Program-made: the position numbers and the translations under genes | Shown here: piece after piece, positions 30,871-42,840 of the stretch | How positions within the stretch are numbered: the first letter of the stretch is position 1 | Layout: each line of letters begins with the position of its first letter | Notes under the pieces: generated by a model | The model's input: the letters and a program-made list of their open reading frames with translations, nothing else | Told to the model about the DNA's origin: nothing | Databases searched by the model: none | Source of the DNA: Pyrrhosoma nymphula | Lineage: Eukaryota; Arthropoda; Insecta; Odonata; Coenagrionidae | DNA: 64,000 bases | Direction: 5' to 3' | Assembly (NCBI GenBank): GCA_963573305.1 | Contig: OY754327.1 | Coordinates: forward strand, 187,434,386 to 187,498,385

Positions 30871-31240
30871 ATATAGCTTTTTATGTCACATTCTGGCATC
30901 ATCAACATGAGAGTTGATTATACGAGCAAGTAACTTAAAACTAAAAACATGAATAAAGAAAATTTAATTGTTACAATGCCATTAAAGTTCATTAAACGTA
31001 TGAACTTTTATACTATATGCCTGCAATAATGTTTAAAAAGGGGAACTATTCTATCAACAAGGGAAATTAAATTTTCATTTGGTAAAAGTTTACTTCAGAT
31101 GAATGAAAATCATTTTGAAAGCCATTCTGATATCTTGAATTTATTTCACGTCAATTTTACGCATTCACGCCAATTACTCCCTGTTCGGTACGTATACCAT
31201 TTTAGGGTTGTGTAGGTACTTAATTTGTAAAACAATCAAA
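30871..31240. other. AT-rich, no recognisable feature
   Basis: Nothing supported. Confidence 0.3.
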
Positions 31241-31242
31241 TT

Positions 31243-31276
31243 TGTAATACACAAATGCATGTCAATACACAAATGC
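31243..31276 (+). repeat. Two tandem 17-bp units
   Basis: aatacacaaatgcatgtc followed directly by aatacacaaatgcatgca. Confidence 0.7.
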
Positions 31277-31423
31277 ATGCACTACATGCACACAGTGAGA
31301 TCCTCGCGAGATGTGTCCCCTTTCCCAAAGCAGTCCACTTCGCCAATCCCACTCCGCGAATCCAAGTCTCCGGCGTCGCACCCGTCCACACACCTTTCCT
31401 CTACATTTTGCACATAATAACAA

Positions 31424-31640
31424 TGGGCGCTTTGGAACAAATTTTCAAACTCAATATCAGCGGTTACAAATCATCAAAAAAGAACATGGCTTATAATTTA
31501 CGTTAAGACATCATCGCAGAATTGTCTTCAAGCCCGCATAACAGAAATGCGGGCATTCAAAATTTGAATATTTTTGCTTTGACCATATGGACAATGAGCG
31601 AGGCAGGCAGCCATGTATGTTTTTATTTTGAACGAATATT
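31424..31640. repeat. Dispersed repeat, copy 2
   Basis: atgggcgctttggaacaaatttt near 31424 and the block at 31510-31640 (cagaaatgcggg, gaccATATGGACAATGAGCg, aggcaggcagccatgtat) match the copy at 9.1-9.5 kb in order and orientation. Non-coding, class unknown. Confidence 0.6.
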
Positions 31641-34600
31641 AGAGACATAATTAGAAAAAAATCTGATAGATTATGAGCTTAAGTATTTTTTTCTCAAGAA
31701 TTTGTAAAAATCTATCCACACTTAAAATTATTCTAAGTGAAAAACAAACACAATGCAAAGATGAATGCCACAATTGATAGCAACCGAGGCACTTGACAGC
31801 GTAGCATTCATCTTTGGTATTTCGCTTATTTATCTACTAACTCTCTCGGATATTAATACACAAATTAATAACAGCGACAGTCTTCGGAAATTTCAACAAA
31901 AAATATATCAACAAGAAAATAAGTAGAAGAATCCAGGTGCACGAAAGCAGAGGATGTCAGCAATTGAGAGGTTTAAGATGAGCGTGGGACAAAATAGAAT
32001 TACACAATCCGTATTTGGTGCCAACTGTAAATATTTAAAAGCTCTAGTACCCAGTACGCGCGCGCACGTCTGATCAGAGCCTACTAGTCACCTCACATGC
32101 ATATGCACCTCGCAGGCATTGGTCCACAGCGTGCAAAGGAGAGCGGACACGGGGGTTTTGCGAACCATTGAAAACATACAGTGTGGGAACAGGGAAAAGA
32201 ATTTGAATGATATTCACGGGAGAATAAAACGTGAGTTGTGTTTCAGAATCGCGTTAGTAGTGAACAGTGAGCAGGAGGAAAGCATTCTTGTACCAAATCT
32301 GTTCAAATTTTGCTTTGCCGTTTTTGCCTGTACGGCGTGTAGTTTTTTGGGGAGGGGGTGAAATAATATTCCTTCCGACAAACCGGGGACTCGTTTGATC
32401 TGAAGTAAGGGTGAGTGACATCAGCTGCTACGCTTAAATAATTTCTAAAGTTTATAAACGCAGCGCTGATGTGACCTTGTTTTTTTAAGGTCAAGTTTGA
32501 ACCTCCATTCAACACATCAAATATTATCTTTACTAAGATCAAAGGCTTAATTCTCAATGCCCACTTTACTGTTAATTTATCAGCAGCTGAGGGCATCTTC
32601 AGCGATGAAACTTATTTTGCTGATATTTCTATCGTTGATAATGTTAATAGATTTAAGTAATAAAAGGGGCATATCACGGTTCCTTGTGGAAATCCGCGTA
32701 TCACCAAAACTATGTCGGAACTATTTTCGTCGCAAGTTATCTTTCTTGATCGAGATAAGATCAAATTTCACAGATCCAATCAACCGTTTTGTCTATGGCT
32801 GAAGTTAATATTTTTTGGATGTCGTGTAGAATTCTGTCGAATGGCTACTCGAAATTTCAGAGCATTGCACAATTCCACATTTCGGGCTACGGAAATGAAC
32901 CGAAATGTGAAACATGGGATGTGAACACCGAAAAGAGCACAGCATTTCACTGAAGATAACTCAGCCACTCGACATACCGTGATTACTTATAGTCATCATA
33001 ATTATGCAATTATGCACCAGCGTAGGATACAAAGTGACATTCAACGGAATGATAAAAATTAATTTAAATCAATGGTTAGGCTTCAAAACAAATTTGTTAA
33101 TACTATTTATAAACGTCTCTAAACAGAATTTATTTAGAGATAAATTCAATAAAGCATTAAAGGTTTAACAAAAGAACACCCCAATTCAATTCCTCTTCCA
33201 TCGGAGAAATATTTACAGGAATGACCATAAAAACACCTGCACATTATCTCCTCTTCTTCTTTTTTATTTCCAGCTAAGAATTGTAATAATTTTCTCAATT
33301 TACCCGTGTTAATAAATCAAGGTAAATGGAGAAACATTAATATTAGAAATGAAAGTGAAAGCTCCAATCATCTAAGTAAGTAAATTATTCGAAAGAGGGT
33401 AGATACTTAATAAAAAATATAAGCTCGCATTAAGCGAGAAAACGAGTGAAAATGACTTATTAAAGCAGCTGAAATGCATGCTGGATTGGACCAATTTCTC
33501 CGATATCAATTGCATCGTTCAACATAATTAAAAAAAAGATCGTAATAAAGAACAGAATGGCACGTATACTGTCTTTGAACAAAAAATTGATTATCTTGAG
33601 CTTATCTAAAATGTTAATTTGACGCCACATTTGAGTCGAGCTAACTCGCGGCTGGAAAAAACAAGGCATTAGAGGATATTAACATCATCAGAAACAATGC
33701 GATATTTATGGAAAAACATATAAAACATTTCAAATATTCAAACGTTGGTCTTTGGCTACACTATTTTTTTAAGTTCCTTCGAAATGGAATAAAATAAAAA
33801 CATAAAATTTTAGGCGTACAGAAATTCTTTTCGTTCAATAACTTTGCCTCTAACTTCCATATTTGATATTTTATTCGCTAATTGAAAAAGGTACTGTAGA
33901 AAAGATCGTAATTTTTCTTAAAGCTATGCTTAAAAAAAATATTAATTTTCCAGTCTGAACGCGCGATTGGAAGTTTAAGAATTAATTAATATTCCCTCGT
34001 GAAAAAGGATGGGTGTAATGCGCCAGTTCGTACAAAATATCAAGAAAATCTGTGATTTGGATAAAGCATAAGACTGCATAAAAATCTGCAGAATCAGAGA
34101 GATATTATCTAATTGAATTACAGAATTACGGAGTGATTTGAACACTCAGAGATTTACTTACTCTATGATACTACATACGTGCATATTCACCGCACTACGT
34201 ATGTACTTGTCGATAGATGTTTTCATTGGACTATTCATCGTCTTCGGAATGAAGTGTGGCACGGTAAATTTACTTTCGTCTCCCTGAAACTCATGAAAGG
34301 ATTGCTGAAATTTTTCGAAGAAAAAATTGGAGAAAAAATGTGGCATACAATGCATGGGACTATGATATGCTGTCGCAGACATAACCTCCGTCAGCGTTAG
34401 TTTTGGACGATGGGTACACCTAATATTTCTAATTGTCATTTATATTTTCATATTCCTTGTGAGTCGCCGCCGACGAGTTTGGCAGGGACTGCTTGGACAC
34501 CTGCCACAACAAAGTGATGGGAATTGGGGAGAATGAATATCAAGAGTGTTCACATACGCACGCATTATGTAAGAAAGAATAGCGCTCCAACTACCAAACG

Positions 34601-35300
34601 TCCGCAGATATTTTGGATCGACAACGGGGCCGACAGAATTTGAGTGTTTTAAACTTGTTTACCAAATTCTTATAATTTGAAACTGATTGCGGTAGGACTC
34701 CCAGGTGCGCATTGCACTCACTCTGTACTATCCATCCTTTAACTGCGAGAAAGGAATTTGTTATCCATCAAGGGAGCCTCCGATTTCACGATGCCGAACA
34801 ATTTAAATTAACTTCAAGCGTAAAGTTTTACTCATCAACTTAATCCGCAAATTTTGTTGAGAGCTTGCATGTTGCATTATTTATTCGTGAATAATATATT
34901 TGAATTAAATTTTACAGGAGTACACCAGCTCTGTCGATCGAAGATGATAGAGCTGGAGATCGTGATGTCAGAAGTAGTCGATCTGATCGATAGAATACCA
35001 GAGCAATGAAACATTGGGAACAAAATCGCTAGCAAATGCCTTCAGTGCAAGTGAGCGGTCAAGAAATCTCGAGCAATGTTGCACTCCCTCGTTGGCGTCC
35101 ACCTGAGCGATCCCCCTCTTCCCCCCCCCCGCCCTGTTAGGGCTCTTCACCCCAAGGGCTGCAGGAGGGGCGTGTACGGATTTCAATGCTCTCTCGACAA
35201 CTCCTGGTTCACACTTAGGCTTGCTTTCATTATGCATCGCAAAACAATTTCTCCGTATTATATCCTCGGTTGATATGCTATTCTATTAATATAAGACACT
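31641..35300. other. Long AT-rich stretch without recognised features
   Basis: About 3.7 kb. A small CG-rich patch (acgcgcgcgcacgtc, 32055-32070) and a C run near 35120 stand out. Open frames reach at most about 97 codons and carry no motifs. I see no gene, RNA or transposon signature here. Confidence 0.4.
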
Positions 35301-35325
35301 GTCTCCGGCGTTACTTTGTGGAACT

Positions 35326-35390
35326 CCTTCATCTCCTGATGATGGCATGACATGCTGAAACCCGGGTCGTTTTGTTTCCAATAAAGTGTG
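35326..35390 (+). mobile_element. Retroelement tail with hammerhead-like core
   Basis: CTGATGA (35336-35342), a small hairpin GCATGACATGC, GAAA (35357-35360), a self-complementary CCCGGG and GTC (35366-35368) follow the order of conserved hammerhead ribozyme core elements, then AATAAA at 35380. Similar CTGATGA-hairpin-GAAAC-GTC segments are known from Penelope-like elements and retrozymes. I see no stem I pairing between the flanks, so self-cleavage is uncertain. Confidence 0.35.
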
Positions 35391-35439
35391 GAATAACAAC
35401 CAAGTGTTTATTACTATTCTATTAGTTGACAATTACTTC

Positions 35440-35700
35440 CCGCTCCATCCCCCCCCCATTGACACTTATTTACCCCTTCTATAAATTGATACTATAAGTT
35501 GCCACTTATTCCCCCCACCCTGGGGAGTCGCAGGTCTCGGGGGGGGGGGGGGGGCACAGTGGAACGGGAGGTGGAAGCCAAAGAGGACTCTGGAGACCGC
35601 TCGCCCCCTGGCTATAGTAGTAACCCTCCCCCCGCCCTCCCAAAGGGCGGTGGGGCTTCAGCACACACGTGGGCTGAGATCTCGACGCCCCAACCACCTA
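35440..35700. repeat. GC-rich low-complexity block with a 16-base G run
   Basis: C runs near 35450 and an uninterrupted G run at 35539-35554, then Pro- and Gly-encoding GC-rich sequence on both strands. Chance open frames only. Confidence 0.6.
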
Positions 35701-35852
35701 CTTTTATAAGTAGACTCACTCTTTCTTTTGTTCAGACACTGAAAAAGTCGATGATTCACTTTTGTTGATAATATTCAATGTCTCCTTAGCTGCGACTCGA
35801 GCCTCATGCAAGTCAAAAAGATGTAGGATTTCATACTTTCCCGGTGAAGATG

Positions 35853-35962
35853 TATGTCAGCGATCTTTCGCGATTTACACCGGGTATTTTCGGGATATTT
35901 AGGTCCATGGCCGCCATAGACCCAAATATCCTGTGTAAATCCCGAAATATCGCTGACAGGCA
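35853..35962. mobile_element. Foldback element (about 110 bp)
   Basis: tgtcagcgatctttcgcgat at the left pairs with atcccgaaatatcgctgaca at the right. The inner block gatatttaggtccatggc pairs with gccatagacccaaatatc. The loop is minimal. A small insertion in one arm (gggtattttcg) breaks perfect symmetry. Confidence 0.7.
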
Positions 35963-36577
35963 AAAAGATACTTGCCGACATTACATCGCTCCTCTTTTAT
36001 ACTTGTCTCATCAAATGTACTTTCGATTCATGCCAAGTAATCCCAAAAGTGTAAATGCGCGGTTTTTTCGGTTCATTTTAATTCGGTGGTACTTACGTAA
36101 TTTGGATCTTAACCCCATTTCTTTCGATCGAAACGGATACCAAAATTATCTATCTACCAACTACTCTAATCTGCCAACTCGGATACTCATCCTGAATGCA
36201 TTACACGCGTAATTTTGGACAGAGGAAACGGGAGTTATTGCGTGAAATTAGCTGAGTGAAATATTCCATTTTTCTGATAACAGTATTCCGATACTACATG
36301 TATGTATTCAGACTAACAGCAATGGAAACAGAGTTATAGCTGTTCTGTAGGAATATTATATTCTGTAAATTGGGAAGATTTCACTCGCCTCGTGGGTGCG
36401 GATTGTTCTGTCCCGTGTTGTCTCTTCTGCCCCGTTCAAGCCTCGGTTCCCGCCCGCCCGAGGCGCGACTGGCGTCGATCTTCAGTGACCCAGGTGACCG
36501 GAAATAAATTAGCTTACTACTCCGAAGCAGCTAAAAGGGTGGTGTTCGATCACTGACTATAAAAATGAGAGAATTCG
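35963..36577. other. No recognisable feature
   Basis: AT-rich, with a GC-rich patch at 36390-36500 (cgcccgcccgaggcgcgact) and TATAAAA at 36559. Nothing more can be supported. Confidence 0.3.
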
Positions 36578-36916
36578 ATGGAACGAAAGGTAGAAGATGA
36601 GGAGGTCCAGTATACTTATTGGTTCGTTCTGTCATTGTTCGCGCTGGTCCTGAAGGCTGTGTCGGGAAACGTATTATTACGCCTATATGTTGGACTGTCT
36701 CTAGCTAGATGGGTTATAGCTGTTGTGGTGTTTACGTTACATAACTACTCCCTGATTGTAAATAACATACATATATTTACTCTGCAAAATGTTTATTCAG
36801 TAAACTACCACCATCTATATTTGTATATTGCAAAGTTGGTGATACATGTGTGTATCCCAAAGTTGGTGTTGAAGTTGAGAACTAAATTGTTTATACATAT
36901 TTTTTCATTACTTTAA
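36578..36916 (+). other. 112-codon hydrophobic open frame, unrecognised
   Basis: Starts MERKVEDEEVQYTYWFVLSL and is strongly hydrophobic, with two or three possible membrane-spanning stretches (about residues 13-30, 40-60 and 78-100). TATAAAA lies 19 bp before the start. No family motif is recognised. AT-rich DNA often gives Leu-, Ile- and Val-rich frames by chance, so the case for a gene is weak. Confidence 0.15.
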
Positions 36917-37611
36917 ATAATGTAAATTTAAATTAAAAATAAAATAATCTCACATCATAATAGAATATATGCGTGGAGTAATTAATACACACCGCCAAAA
37001 TGAGGGAAAACAGTTACCGGTGAAAATTACCGCTGCCGGCTCTTTTGGGTATTAATATCCATTCTTCCGTCATATTAATAAACATTCTCCATCGTAAATC
37101 ACAAATTACATCCGCTACAGCCATCACCACGACATCGTTTCAGGCACACACCACATCTTAGAAGCGTATCAGATGTCATGTCTCCAGCTACAATAAATGT
37201 GGAGATATTAGGTTTAACCAACATCCCGCCTTAAAAGATATTGTTAATACGTCAACGTCATTAAATATCACTGTAATTAGTTATTCTCAGTTACCTTACG
37301 CCTCATGCTATGGTTTTCTTCCGTGTTGTAGTTATATTTGGGTCTACACAGTCATTTTCCTTGTTTAATCGCCTATTCCACTTACATTCGTGGGATACCC
37401 TTACTGTTCTCTCTATCTCTCCGATTTTTCCAATCTGGTCTGACCTGCAGATGTAATGTGACGTCATTATTTCAGGTCTGCATGTCAGACGCCAAACATT
37501 TGAAACCCGTCGATAGACTCGCACTGTTTTATTTTCTTTAGTATTCATAGTCAGGCTCTTTCGTCTACGCAACATCCTTTACGATGTCCAGAGTCCCTAC
37601 AATGGTTATAT
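36917..37611. other. AT-rich, no recognisable feature
   Basis: Nothing supported. Confidence 0.35.
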
Positions 37612-37640
37612 TGGGTCATTCCATGCCAAATGGTCCAATG
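37612..37640 (+). repeat. Repeat terminus tgggtcattccatgcc
   Basis: tgggtcattccatgccaaatggtcc begins here and recurs in reverse complement near 59847-59873 (ggaccacttggcatggaatgaccca has the same core inverted). This looks like the end of a dispersed element; the rest of the element to its right (AT-rich, about 37640-38250) is not recognised. Confidence 0.5.
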
Positions 37641-38482
37641 AAAAATGAATTAATTGCATGACCATTTTTTTGTATCTATTTTTTTACACGCACATGCATG
37701 TACTCGATCCACGTGTACATCTTTGAATGCAACGATTTTAAAATTGTTATCCCTCCTCTTTTTCTTGCCGCAGCCATTTTTATAATATGACGCAAGCACA
37801 TTTTTTTAGAATTTCAATGTTTAATCTATCCTTAATAACACAAGAACTGATTATCGCAGAGGAGACCATTTTACATAAATTGGAAAACATTTCTATTCCT
37901 TTTTTTCCTTTTACACACATTTATTGTTGAAATTGAACTAGAAGTCAATTCAATCAAAAAACTGGTATTCGACTCGAGAAAACTGCAGAAGGGAAGTCTC
38001 AGAGTTGAGAACTTTTGTACTTTAAGCAAATAAGTAGAAGAATAATCTCAGAGTGTTTTATATATATGTGTGTGGCACTAACCCTTTTTCTTCTAGAAGC
38101 AAACAAAAATGCCTTCAAACTTAAAATAAGCCATTTTTGGAATTAATTTTCTCCATTGGGGAAACTATTAAAATGTGGCTAACCTAAAGGGTACAAATAT
38201 ACGCGAAAGAACAACTGATGGCAAAAACTTGAATTTTGAGATTCTACTCGTTAGCGATTTATGGAAGTTATAACCACGCGGGTGACTGAATGATAATTTT
38301 ATGGTGACACTCCTTTTTTACTGTACCCTTAACAATCGGGTTCCCTTGGGGACGATCAAAAATGACCCCACCCCGACTTTCCCCGTCTTTCGGAGACTTC
38401 AACGCGCGGTCGTCATTCGTCGCTCGACCATTTGAGCCGACGCGACGATCGAGGTTCATCGGCGCTGGAAAGAGATAGATGT
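37641..38482. other. AT-rich, no recognisable feature
   Basis: Possibly the interior of the repeat that starts at 37612. No coding signal. Confidence 0.3.
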
Positions 38483-38747
38483 TAGATCTACGATAGATTG
38501 TATGATGATTGTATGGGTGGGCGAGGGCCTTATGGAGCCTTCCTGGCACTCAGACCTTTTGGTCCATTGTGCCATCCCACGTTTAACTTGCCTGGCACTT
38601 GCAGACATGAGACAAGAGCACCACGGTAGAGGTATGGAATACGGCCACCCATTCAAACACCGTCCGGGCCCAACCGTGCTTAACTTCGGTGATCTCACGG
38701 GAACCGGCGTGTCAACGTGGCTAGGCCCTTGCTCTAGATCTACGATA
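38483..38747. other. 13-bp target-site duplication of the 5S-derived SINE
   Basis: tagatctacgata occurs at 38483-38495 and identically at 38735-38747, immediately bordering the SINE on both sides. Duplications of this length are typical of LINE-machinery insertion. Confidence 0.85.
38496..38734 (-). mobile_element. Complete 5S rRNA-derived SINE (SINE3 type), 239 bp
   Basis: On the minus strand: leader gagcaagggcctagccacgt, then 5S-like sequence including cgccggttcccgtgagatca, CCGAAGTTAAGCACGGTTGG (A-box region), gcccggacggtgtttgaatg and ggtggccg (C-box region), then an unrelated body (gtggtgctcttgtctcatgt...) and a short tail acaatcatcatacaatc. A 13-bp perfect direct repeat flanks it (see next entry). 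The 5S head supplies an internal polymerase III promoter. This is the clearest complete short retroposon in the window. Confidence 0.85.
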
Positions 38748-38889
38748 ACTTGGGAAATGGAGGGATGGAAACCAAGCATCGGCACTCTCCGGCTCCTAAA
38801 TCCAGATGCCAAAAGGGCTATAACTTAACGAACCATCCGACGGACGGGTTACAGCCAATGAAAAGTGTCTCAACCACATAGCGTCAATA

Positions 38890-39000
38890 TTGGACGTCGA
38901 GATTCTTCTGAAAAATCGCTGTCACTTCCGGGATTGGAACTAGGGTCCGCGAGATGGGAAGCCAGCGCTCCAGCCACCAAACCAACCCCAGTTCCTATCC
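38890..39000 (-). mobile_element. tRNA-derived SINE head, reverse strand
   Basis: On the minus strand: tggtttggtggctggagcgc (A-box region, about 38965-38985), then agttccaatcccgg (B-box, 38931-38941), with proper spacing. The sequence after the B-box (gtgacagcgatttttcag) is the start of a body. The acceptor stem is not paired, so not a tRNA gene. Confidence 0.6.
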
Positions 39001-39794
39001 CCCACCTCCCGTGGAGATCGTCTTGACATATGAAGAGAACGAGGGAGCCGTTATTCGCCTCGTGTGTGTGTGTGTGGGAGGGGTTGGGACCCAAAACACC
39101 CCCCGCCACCCGCCTCCTTTAGAAGGATTTATCCATATTTGTTATCAGTGCTCATCCATAAGAATGAAAAATACCGTTTCCTTAAAAGTAGGAGCTCAAT
39201 GGTGGCGCGAAACTTTCTAACATGGCTCAAATCATAGTATATTACGTGCTCAATAATCAACTACCAGCATATCAGCTCTTGTGTTGCATCAAATGTCGTG
39301 TGACATGGGGTTGAGTCCATAACTTAAATGTTAAACCATGTAACCCGAAGAGGAGGGAACAGCAGAGCTTAAGGGAACTCAACGGGGACCAAAGAAAATT
39401 TTCACCTGCTCGAAGAACAAACTCCCGCGAGCACTAACCCTCATTTCGACGGGCCCCGGCCTCGCGGACCCTCTCTCGCCCCCTCGCTCGACCGTTCCCA
39501 GAGAGGGGTGGGCGACCACCGAAGCCACACACCAGCTTAGTTTATAACGATTTAAAGTTTTAACGACAAGAAACAGGGCAGGTCTTCGTTCCGCATTTGA
39601 TGAGTTGATGAAAATAGTCTTTTAATCAAATCTGGTCCCACAACATCTTTCAAGGACCGTAGTTTTGCTCTTGCCACTAGCGGGGGAAGGGGGTGTCGCC
39701 GGTTATGGGACAATCTGCCCTTGAATGTTAATTAGAGTCGCAAGTGCAGTAAAATGACTCGGAATGGAATCACTATTTGGCCGTGAACTGATCA
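39001..39794. other. No recognisable gene; GT microsatellite
   Basis: A (GT)n tract lies at 39062-39076, followed by AACACCCCCCGCCACCCGCC (39095-39114), which resembles the 3' UTR stem region of the LINE family, and a CpG-rich patch at 39450-39500. No coding signal. Confidence 0.4.
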
Positions 39795-39802
39795 TTATAG
39801 AG

Positions 39803-40147
39803 TAGTGATTCCCAACCCGTAGAAGTCGGCGGACCACTCAGCCTGAAATTAAATCATGTACGGACCACCCCCACCCTTCACCATACGCCCTATCAGTTGT
39901 AACCCTTCCTCAGCGCCTTTCCCATAACCAAATTCAAAGGTGATTAAGTAAAACATTTTTTAGAACACATTATTTATTTATTATTACTATTAATTTGTGT
40001 ACAGTACAACTTAATTACCCATCTCGTTCAACGCACATCGCTTTCAAAATCCCCATTTATTGGCAATTTTTATACTTGTCCTGCCGACCACTCCCGAGGC
40101 TCTCGCGGACCACCTGTGGTCCACGGACCACCGTCTCGGAACCACTG
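39803..40147. mobile_element. hAT-type MITE, 345 bp, with 8-bp target duplication
   Basis: The left end reads tagtgattcccaacc and the right end ggaaccactg, i.e. CAGTGGTTCC in reverse, close to known hAT ends (CAGxGGTTCCCAA). Subterminal cggaccac / gtggtccacggaccac repeats are characteristic of this MITE type. The octamer ttatagag occurs directly outside both ends (39795-39802 and 40148-40155). The first base has changed from C to T. No transposase inside. Confidence 0.88.
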
Positions 40148-40155
40148 TTATAGAG

Positions 40156-40480
40156 CATTCGACAAATACATATTTCAACTGCCGACGACGAACAAAACAT
40201 TTGCCGAAGATCGATTTTCGACGTTGGATTCTATACGAAACGCAAGATCATGGAGAGAGAGTACCAGGCGAGAATATTTTTTGCTTTTAAATACGGGGTC
40301 AGGATAACGGGAATTGCGATTGACTAGACCGGTGACAATAAATGGGCCACATCGTGTATGATAACCGTTAACGGCTTTATACGAGCAGTCCAAGACTAAC
40401 ATTACACCTCGTATGAGTGACGTTATTTTCAGATCTCAAATGTTGGATTGCGTGCTTAACCAACCAACGACAGTCGATCA
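40156..40480. other. No recognisable feature
   Basis: Nothing supported. Confidence 0.3.
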
Positions 40481-42840
40481 CTCGACCGTATTTCCTTAAG
40501 TGGCGTGAAGCGAAGTGCATGCCGGGTGAATATCGACCCAGGAGAAGGCCCGATGCGGAAGCTATGGAGGCGCGGGTACGGTGCGGCACCTCGGACCGCC
40601 AGAGCGGCCGTCGGTCGCGGGGATCAGTGGAGGGTAAAGGAGAGGCGACCGGGTGCCGTGCATCGGCGATGCCTCGGTGTGTGGTGCACGCTGCAGCGAG
40701 AGGCCGCCGACGGTTGGGACGAAACGGGAGGCGAGCATTGGTCGTTCACGAGAGTGTCTCGCAGTTCCCGGGGGCGCCAGTAGATCGCTCACGAGGAATA
40801 AACGAACGAACGATCCCTTCCGCATCTCCGGGAAAAGTCTGCTTCTCGCCTCAATCTCACGTTTCTCTTTTGTGCGCCCGTCCCGGAATTTCATTCCAAT
40901 TGCAATATACGTATAGATACATGCTCGCGCGCGGCGAATGAACTCCGAATGCAAAGCCTACGATGGAATTTCTCCATTGCGTTGGATATGGACTATTGTT
41001 TAACTTGGAGTGCAGCAGTGAGTGAACCTCGCCGGCCGCTGAGGCTGGGAAGGGAGGGAGGGAGGCAGGGGGTGGGACGGGGGGGGAAATGAAGGGTTGC
41101 CCTCGGATCAATCGGCCGACGAAGGAGTGGAGCTTCCCACAGAGAGAGGGGGGAATATAGGATAGGGGGAGTGGGAGTGGATGTGGTGGGTGTCGCACGC
41201 AGCGCTGGTCGGAGGGAAGAGCGAGGGGTGAAGGCGCCCAATTTCGCCCGGGCGCGGATATGGTGAGCAGCGTGCCCATTTCGTCGAAGTATGAAGAACT
41301 TTCCAGAAACCCGAGGGTGGCGGGTGACCCCCTTGTGGCGGAGGAGAAGGAAGAAAGATTGGCGCGGCTCATGTCTCTTTTCCACGATACGTCATCGTCC
41401 GAGCGGCGACGAATATGGACAAATGTCCCAAGGGGACGGTGGGGGGCAGTGTTTGGGGGTGGGGGAGGGGTGATGAGGGGGTGGTGGAGGAGGCTCGCGA
41501 GTGAGATAGCCGTAGAGATAAGGACCGTCAAGGACAACGACGGGTGACGAACATCGCACAAATGTTCGCAGATGCGCGGGAAATGCAATCACCGCAAATC
41601 GGGGGTCGCGATGGGACAATGCAGGTGGGGGGGGAGAGCAAAGACTATCTCTCTCTCACTGGATTAAGTTCATTTGAAGCCAGATATGTTAATTCAAACT
41701 TTCATAATGTAGTAAGAAGTGGAGCAACACTTCACGGTGGCAATGTACTCATCCGAGTCAGAATCAACGTAGAAGTGTAAGAAGGGCAATTGACAATACA
41801 CGTGATGGGGATGGATTGTCACTTGAGGGAGTGGCGGGTGTCGTTCCCGGGGAATGTCCGGGTCTCTCACCTTCATCGTCGTCGCCCACTCCTGCGGCAC
41901 CCGCCGCTCTCCAAGGCGTCCGTCTCCCTCGGCGACGACTGGGCGGAGGGGGGTTGATTGAGGGGGGGGAAGGGGTGTTGTCCACGAGCACAACACACGC
42001 ACACAGAGTCACACACTCACGGGTCAACTTTTAGAAGTTCGCCTCTTCGGAGGGGGCCGCGGCCCGCCGACCTCTTCTTCTCGTAGTCTTCCTTCGGGGG
42101 AGGCCGATGAGTGTGAGGGGGGCGGCGCACTGCAAGGGGGGGCGAAAGGGGAGAAGAGACGCGCGTAGAGGTGCGACCGCACGGATGAACTGCCTCTCGG
42201 CGACTGCAGAGGAGGAGAACACGTCTCTTCGCTCGCAAGGGGTCGGTTTGGGAAGGGGGGAGGGTGTTGGGTGGTCGGAGTGTTTAGGGGGCAGGAGAGG
42301 GTGTTTGGGGGGGTTTGGGAGGGTCGTGCCGCAACAGAGTATGATATAAGGTGGGGGGGATCAGGAGCAGCTCCCCCCCTTCTCTATTCGCGGCCTGACA
42401 AGAAAGAGAGAGGAAGGGGGCGTGGTCTGAGCGCACACAATCCTCGCTGGCACATCGATCCATCCATCTCCTCAGCCGTCGCCCCGCCCCCCTCTCCCCA
42501 TTGGCCTACGCTCTGTTTGTGGGCGGGCCTGCCTCTCCGCCCCTCTCCATTGTCTATGCTCGCTCACGGTGCGTGTGCTATAGCATGTGCGTGCGAAGGA
42601 ATTACGACACGGGAAGTTGGCGAGGAGGAGGCGTTTTGGAGCGCGCTTGAGGAGAGAGAGAGTGATGGTGGGCGGAAAAGGATTTGCTGCTCGCAGGGGG
42701 GGAGGGGCCGGGGGCGCTGGCGGGTGATAGGGGGGGGGGGGGGCGGCGAATAACGAGGCGCGGCGGAGGCAGACGAGTGAGGCGATAAATAAAGAGGCGC
42801 CGCGGGCACCGCTCGTTTCGGCGATGTATATGGGCTGTTT
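40481..42840. other. Large CpG- and G-rich island
   Basis: The longest GC-rich block of the window, about 2.3 kb, with dense CpG (for example 40550-40760) then G-rich tracts (41050-41240, 41440-41490, 42100-42420) and a 14-base G run at 42730-42743. Open frames reach 243 codons on the minus strand but occur in all frames with low-complexity Pro, Ser, Gly and Arg. Several possible core-promoter words occur (gcgataaataaag near 42782). It could be the promoter or first exon of a host gene lying outside the recognisable sequence. Confidence 0.5.

Noticed and set aside
31641..35300. Hidden host gene in the AT-rich stretch
   Set aside because: No frame above about 100 codons with motifs, no paired splice sites that join plausible exons.
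38641..38731. Possible functional 5S rRNA gene
   Set aside because: Only part of 5S is present, with many substitutions, fused to an unrelated body and flanked by a retroposon-type duplication.
40857..41588. 243-codon minus-strand open frame in the CpG island
   Set aside because: Low-complexity Pro and Ser content, no motif, and competing frames of similar length on the other strand.
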